Shown here: piece by piece, positions 60,621 through 64,000 of the stretch
Layout of the letters: each line of letters begins with the position of its first letter
Position numbering within the stretch: the stretch's first letter is position 1
Assembly (NCBI GenBank): GCA_963740205.1
Contig: CAVUDD010000004.1
Span: forward strand, 186,001-250,000
Direction of reading: 5' to 3'
Length of the DNA: 64,000 nucleotides
Source of the DNA: UBA2137 sp963740205
Lineage (GTDB): Bacteria > Pseudomonadota > Alphaproteobacteria > Micavibrionales > Micavibrionaceae
Notes under the pieces: generated by a model
Seen by the model: the letters and a program-made list of their open reading frames with translations, nothing else
Told to the model about the DNA's origin: nothing
Databases searched by the model: none
Made by a program: the position numbers and the translations under genes

Positions 60621-62361
60621 TTAGTTCTCTCCCTCAGCGGCGTTCTGCGCGATAGCAATGATGTCTCGACACTGATCTCCATGAACCACCGCGATGAGAA
60701 GGACCTTCGCTCGTGTGCACGCCACATAAAGATCCTCCCGACGGAAGAAATCGCTGAAACCGCTAAGATCATAGAGGATGACAACCTCAGACTCCAAGCC
60801 TTTAAAAGAGCGCGCGGTAGTCACTAAGACGCCACCCCCATCGCGCCATTTACTCGTCGATGTCGTGAGAGGTACACCATCAACTTCTGTTAGATCAAAA
60901 GCTCCCCTTTGGCTTTGATGCTGGCCCTATGATCGCGATCTGCTCTGGAAGAGATGTCTTCTTCCTCATGAGCGAGCGCAGGCCCTCTGCATGACGAGCC
61001 CTTTTTGTTGCCTGCTTGAACCTGCTCGAAGCACACGCAGTCCACTCCCTATGGGGGCTCTAGAGAAAACGTTTGGTTCTAAGCTCAACATAGAAGCGCA
61101 AGCCGCCGCGATGCGTCTGGTGTTGCGGCAGTTTATAGTGAGCTTGAAGTGAGCAGCGAAGTTCACGTCAGGACGTTGGACTTCGCCGTAGAGCGACTGG
61201 TTCGGATCCAGTTGCAACCATACAATGGTCCATCTGGCTTTGACAGCAGTGACTGCGTTAAGACGTACCACCACCCTAAAGCGAAGTCTTGTGCTTCATC
61301 TACGACGATAGCGTCGAAGTGATTGGGGTCGACCGAGCATATCCAGTTCTAAGATGGCCTGCTCCATTATATCTGGTACCTCTTCCTGTCCAGAACTCCG
61401 ATGTCATCTCGCCTCCGTTTGTTGGCGAAAATGCTATGCCAGCGTCGTCAGAGAGTCTCCTCGCTAGACCATGGAAGTGGTAAATTGAGAGGTGTTTGCA
61501 CCGACACCCCTGAGTTGTCGGGTCTTCTTTCACCTGACGACGAACCCACTCTGCGAGGTCCTTGTTGTAGCACGTGAAGAGTACATCTTTACCTTCGCGG
61601 GCGAACGCGATCGCCTTGTGTAGCGCGAGGAATGTCTTGCCGGACCCGGCGACCCCCTCGACGAGCACCCTCTCTTGGCTATACAGACCTTCAAAGACTT
61701 TGGCCTGAGTCTCTGTCAACTCAAGGAGCCGCTGAGTGGCCAATTCTATGTCTGGCCCCACAGGACGAAAAATCTTGAACTTTGGCATCAGACAATCATG
61801 CAAGAGCGTTCGATAAAGATTGGCTTGTAGGCTTTGAGAGGACTCTGTCCAGGCCTCGAAAGCAAACTCCACTGAGTCGCTCATACTCGTCAACTGTCGA
61901 CGCGAAATGATGATTGTTTTGTCTGAATGAGGCGGAGGTTCGCCTTCATAGTCCATGTGAGGAAAGACGACGGCGTAGCCATGCACTACTTGAAACCTCT
62001 GAATCTTTCCTCCTGAGCGCTCCTTCACGATGCTGAGCAGCGCGTGCATGTTGCGTCGGGCTTGCTCAAACGGATCCTGAAACTTTCGGTGCCCTCCCTT
62101 CGTGTCTCTGAACCATTCACGACCATTGTGTTTGATCGTGTCTCCTCCTTTGACTTTAGAATGAGCATGCCCCGTCAGGATGCAACACCACAAAATCTGC
62201 CTCTCCCTCTAAGAAAGCTTCTCCTCGCCATGGTCTCAACCACGGATATGAATGCAGCACGGTGTACTCGTCGCTGAGTTGATCACGCAGCGCTATGTAA
62301 GTAGACACCTCTGAGGCGTGCTCTAACTCAGATGGATCATATTAGGTAATATTCGCGCCAT
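60621..62361 (-). pseudogene. NERD-domain superfamily-1 helicase, multiply frameshifted
   Basis: Pieces in four or more frames give one ~575-residue protein. The N-terminal NERD nuclease-like domain is visible in EGEADFVVLHPDG and KGGDTIKHNGREWFRD. The UvrD-type helicase core has Walker A VEGVAGSGKTFLALHKA, FTCYNKDLAEWVR, Walker B FDAIVVDEAQDF, DPNQSLYGEV and, last, ARSFKGLESEVVILYDL with LYVACTRAKVLLIAVVHGD. Its ATG (62361) overlaps the TGA of the DUF1998 gene, so the two were coupled. Indels near 62340, 62175, 61380, 61310 and 60900 break it, while motifs between are intact. Confidence 0.75.
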
Positions 62362-64000
62362 CACTGCTCTCCGTCGCGTTGGATTTTACCGTTACTCACT
62401 ACTCCATACACCTCGCCGATTATGCTGATGTCTGTGATGGGGAATGACTCTCTGCGGACGCTGACCCCTGATGTATACAAGATGGAGGCTTTCTCTTCAC
62501 GCACCTTTGGAAGACCAATAGTCCATCGCTCTCCAGTAGCTTCAAATTTGCTTTCGTTCAGGATCAAGCGAGGAGTAGAGTCCTGGTTGCCCGCCGTGAA
62601 CCCACTCTCATTTGGTGGAACTAAGACCACGTATGAACCTTCACTTAGGGGCCACTTGACGGAGCTAAATATTGATCTGTCCAATCTGATGACGAACGCT
62701 CCTGCTGGAGCGCCCGTTAGGGAAACTCTTTCAATGACTGTTCGTTGAGTATGTGGGCTCAGGGAATCGAGAGCGTACACAGGTAAACCATCTCCTGTGA
62801 CTGGCAGGATTGGTGGATTACGGTCGTTCGAAGCTCCGTCGCTTGAGACGCCGATAGCCTTCTTTATCGCCGCTGGGAGCGCTCTATCGATGAGGAGCTT
62901 ATCGATGATTACGTGGTTGGAGTTTTCAGAGATCAGTTTTCGGCCAGCTGCAGTTCCCGCCTCATCGCTGACCATCGGGTGACCAACTACGACGACGCGA
63001 TTCGATCCACTTAATAGTCTCAGGCCCCCGTTTGTATTCTCTACAGCGTGATCTGATTCGGCTAAGTCCACCTCCATCATGCGAAGGAGGCGAGCCTCTT
63101 CCTTTATACCAATGGCGGGCATATCTCCCCTGCAGATATGATGCAGAAACTCTGCTGCTAGATTGCGATCTAAGTACTTGTGGTCCCACTTGTTTTTGTA
63201 GCTACGCAAGCATTCATAGCAAGAGTGCGTGCACTTACATGACTCCAAACGTGTCAACGCTTCTTTAACAGCAGCTCGGATCCTTCACAGCGGCGCTAAC
63301 AAAACCTGCGCCTCCTGGCGTAAGATCATAGAGGTAAATCTCAACCTCCTCTCCTGTGCGCCCCCCTTCTGTCATCGTGATACGTACCCGCAGCCCCGAT
63401 ATCAGATGGTTCAAGGTCAAGGATCTTCGCTGCCGCCGTCGCCAAAGCCTCAGCTGTAGTCGTGAGGACTATTTTGGCGGCGATTGAACCTGGCTTAAGG
63501 TTCGCTCCTCTGCTCAAGTTGAAGCGTAAGAGCGCTATGTCGGTTTCAAATTCATTGCCGAGCACGACGGTCGTCGCGTAGCCGTTACAGATGGATCCAC
63601 TTGTTTTATAATCTGGGTTTGGCCGCGTGTGACCGCCGCGGCTTTGGAGTTCTCCAGATCCCCAGCCATTGGGTTCAGTTCGCCCACAATCGTGACAGTA
63701 TAAAAAGCCAGGGCGATTTGGCTCTTGGGAGCCAGTGTTCGTCAAGACGAGGCGCTGTTTCTCCGTCCAAAAAAGTGAGCCGATAACTACTCAATGAGGA
63801 AATTTTCGCGGAGGCTCGACCATCCGTGAATGGTGCGCTCAGCTTAGCACGTGTGGGACGAGTAGGAGTGGGGCTGTCACCTAAAGGCAACTCGGCTTCC
63901 ATCTCCACGGGGTGCGCGAAGCCAGGAGGTCTGAACCACCGAACCCCTTTCTCGAAAGCATCGGGGGTCTTACACGCTGGGCATGCGCGATCGCTCCTTC
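62361..64000 (-). pseudogene. DUF1998 (DrmB/MrfA-like) protein, partial and frameshifted
   Basis: The 5' end lies beyond the window. Pieces on the minus strand give a zinc-knuckle start (ACPACKTPDAFEKG), WFRPPGFAHPVEME, a second cysteine pair (LYCHDCGRTEP), VLGNEFETDIALLRF, then the DUF1998 core EIYLYDLTPGGAGF and CTHSCYECLRSYKNKWDH followed by LDRNLAAEFL. About 260 further residues (VVVVGHPMVSDEAGT) are not recognised. Breaks are near 63750, 63370 and 63290. DUF1998 occurs in DISARM DrmB, Druantia-type proteins and MrfA helicases; which one is open. Confidence 0.7.

Noticed and set aside
1..64000. CRISPR array
   Set aside because: I saw no regularly spaced direct repeats; the only repeats are the coiled-coil duplication and the palindromes near 48.8 kb.

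Overview
The first ~59.8 kb reads as a chromosomal segment of an AT-rich, motile alphaproteobacterium. The lineage call rests on gene content: PhaR, an LdtR-type MarR regulator, the ubiquinol-cytochrome c chaperone (Cbp3), DUF177-rpmF-plsX-fabH-ihfA-MerR synteny, DUF6898, a bacterial arginyl/leucyl-transferase, class II FBPase, a K+-independent H+-pyrophosphatase and an ECF sigma/NrsF pair. I cannot fix the order or family; a non-Rickettsiales, Rhodospirillales/Micavibrio-like bacterium is a guess.

Layout. 0-10 kb: a periplasmic coiled-coil protein, phaR, AsmA, a ribbon-helix-helix protein, fumC and a frameshifted double-SIS MurQ-like gene. 10-21 kb: purEK, pfkA, two PH-domain membrane proteins, an L,D-transpeptidase, a DUF882 (M15-like) protein, a duplicated folK, folP, recO, parC. 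21-35 kb: orphan genes, tandem bpt genes (one frameshifted), motAB, valS, hemB, a frameshifted hydroxyisobutyryl-CoA hydrolase-type gene, an ldtR-like regulator with a palindromic operator candidate, small orphans, glutaryl-CoA dehydrogenase. 35-48 kb: rpiB-glyA-nrdR-ribE-ribB-ribH-nusB, fliL, hppA, bamE, cbp3, DUF177, rpmF, plsX, fabH, ihfA, merR. 48-54.5 kb: tRNA-Pro(GGG), cutA, palindromic repeats, rplM-rpsI, glpX, a queuosine-precursor transporter, recJ.

54.5-58.3 kb is the most interesting chromosomal block: an ECF sigma factor with its NrsF-type membrane anti-sigma, divergent from a bufferin-type RiPP operon (DUF2282 precursor peptide, DUF692/MNIO oxidase, DUF2063 partner, DoxX). Two copies of the same promoter-like motif, TGTAACC-N16-CGTAT, lie between them, one facing each operon. 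This predicts one sigma factor driving both itself and the copper-peptide operon, and it moves the sigma gene's start codon downstream.

Near 59,806 a sodium/solute symporter gene is cut in mid-protein and the sequence changes character. The last 4.2 kb is more GC-rich and holds a minus-strand operon: a DUF1998 protein, a NERD-domain superfamily-1 helicase and an unrecognised protein. All three are broken by many small frameshifts, while the amino-acid sequence between the breaks is well preserved. That is more like an uncorrected or chimeric assembly end than old gene decay. The gene set resembles DISARM and other DUF1998/helicase defence islands.

Elsewhere, single frameshifts, mostly at homopolymers, hit only dispensable genes (murQ-like, one bpt copy, the HIBCH-like gene, a small lipoprotein, an orphan). 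The long housekeeping genes are intact, so real gene decay is possible there.
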